Below are positions 30,244 through 30,323 of a stretch of DNA of 30,323 nucleotides, piece after piece. The notes under the pieces were generated by a model, which was not told where the DNA came from, ran no database searches, and saw only the letters and a list, made by a program, of their open reading frames with translations. A program made the translations under genes and the position numbers. The DNA comes from Clostridia bacterium (GTDB taxonomy: Bacteria > Bacillota > Clostridia > Oscillospirales > Acutalibacteraceae): positions 1-30,323 of the forward strand of contig CAAFXS010000086.1 in NCBI GenBank assembly GCA_900767025.1. Reading direction: 5' to 3'. Each line of letters begins with the position of its first letter. Position 1 is the first letter of the stretch.

Positions 30244-30323
30244 ATGCCTATTTTAAGTGTAATTATTCCAGTATTTAATGGTGAAAATTACATAATGAAT
30301 TCTCTAATATCTTTAGAAAATCA
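30244..30323 (+). CDS. Family 2 glycosyltransferase (N-terminal fragment, runs off the window)
   Basis: Only the first 26 codons are visible. They read PILSVIIPVFNGENYIMNSL after the start Met, the classic first strand and nucleotide-binding loop of GT2 enzymes. The ATG at 30244 has GGAG about seven bases upstream. GT2 enzymes transfer sugars from nucleotide sugars, often for capsule or other surface polysaccharide. It is divergent from the tyrosine recombinase. Confidence 0.8.
   Translation, partial: MPILSVIIPVFNGENYIMNSLISLEN

Noticed and set aside
30192..30278. 28-codon open frame before the glycosyltransferase
   Set aside because: AAGGAG is 13 bases from its ATG, it overlaps the GT2 start in another frame, and the peptide has no recognisable feature; a leader peptide cannot be excluded.

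Overview
The window looks like a chromosomal segment from a low-to-mid GC Gram-positive anaerobe of the Clostridia, most likely an Oscillospiraceae/Ruminococcus-like gut bacterium. This is inferred from gene content and style: an FHA–RodA–PBP cluster, an FtsEX locus with coiled-coil M23 hydrolases, a Thr/Lys-rich linker, a DUF4830-type protein beside hflX, good AGGAGG-type ribosome sites, some TTG/GTG starts, and CCA-encoding tRNA genes. No species is claimed.

Layout. (1) 1-920: the 3' end of an rRNA operon with the order 23S, tRNA-Lys, tRNA-Glu, 5S, then a terminator, a promoter-like site overlapped by a perfect palindrome, and a short 5S-like relic that ends in a second terminator. (2) 953-3602: an AT-rich cassette of six small, tightly packed genes (two P-loop kinase-like proteins, a GNAT acetyltransferase, a NUDIX hydrolase, a MazG-like pyrophosphohydrolase, a second NUDIX hydrolase) that looks like nucleotide-pool or small-molecule sanitation. 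(3) 3622-3998: tRNA-Asn followed by a foldback repeat built partly from pieces of that tRNA. (4) 4065-5434: an orphan secreted/membrane-anchored protein and a roughly 277-bp MITE-like inverted-repeat element. (5) 5472-6524: galM on the minus strand. (6) 6594-12585: an operon for FHA protein, RodA/FtsW, class B PBP, HflX, a DUF4830-like protein and an RsuA-type pseudouridine synthase. (7) 12645-13870: a PucR/CdaR-type regulator with an inverted repeat on its promoter. (8) 13974-23026: ftsE-ftsX, three paralogous M23 murein hydrolases, queH, rarA, nth and a shikimate-kinase-like gene, nearly all overlapping or closely spaced. (9) 23023-25465: guaB and a membrane-anchored GDPD-like protein. (10) 25481-25909: tRNA-Thr, tRNA-Tyr and tRNA-Pro(TGG). 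(11) 25949-28503: a minus-strand operon of a PI-PLC-like enzyme, an MBL-fold hydrolase and a PfkB-family kinase. (12) 28542-30323: tRNA-Pro(CGG), a second copy of the tRNA-derived foldback repeat, tRNA-Pro(GGG), a GGGGTA repeat array, a complete tyrosine recombinase and the start of a family 2 glycosyltransferase, which may be the left edge of an island.

How the genes fit together. Two blocks serve the cell envelope: RodA and the PBP polymerise and crosslink glycan, with the FHA protein as a likely phospho-dependent adaptor, while FtsEX would gate three secreted coiled-coil M23 hydrolases that cut it during division. The rest is translation and RNA modification (HflX, RsuA-type, QueH, tRNAs), DNA maintenance (RarA, Nth) and nucleotide metabolism (GuaB and the small cassette).

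The strongest unexplained signal is the pair of elements downstream of tRNA-Asn and tRNA-Pro(CGG). Each consists of an antisense copy of the tRNA up to its T-loop, a shared hairpin core, and a direct copy of the same tRNA from the T-loop to CCA. An antisense T-arm remnant also follows tRNA-Pro(TGG). A tyrosine recombinase lies close to the second element. All identifications come from reading the sequence only; no database search was possible.
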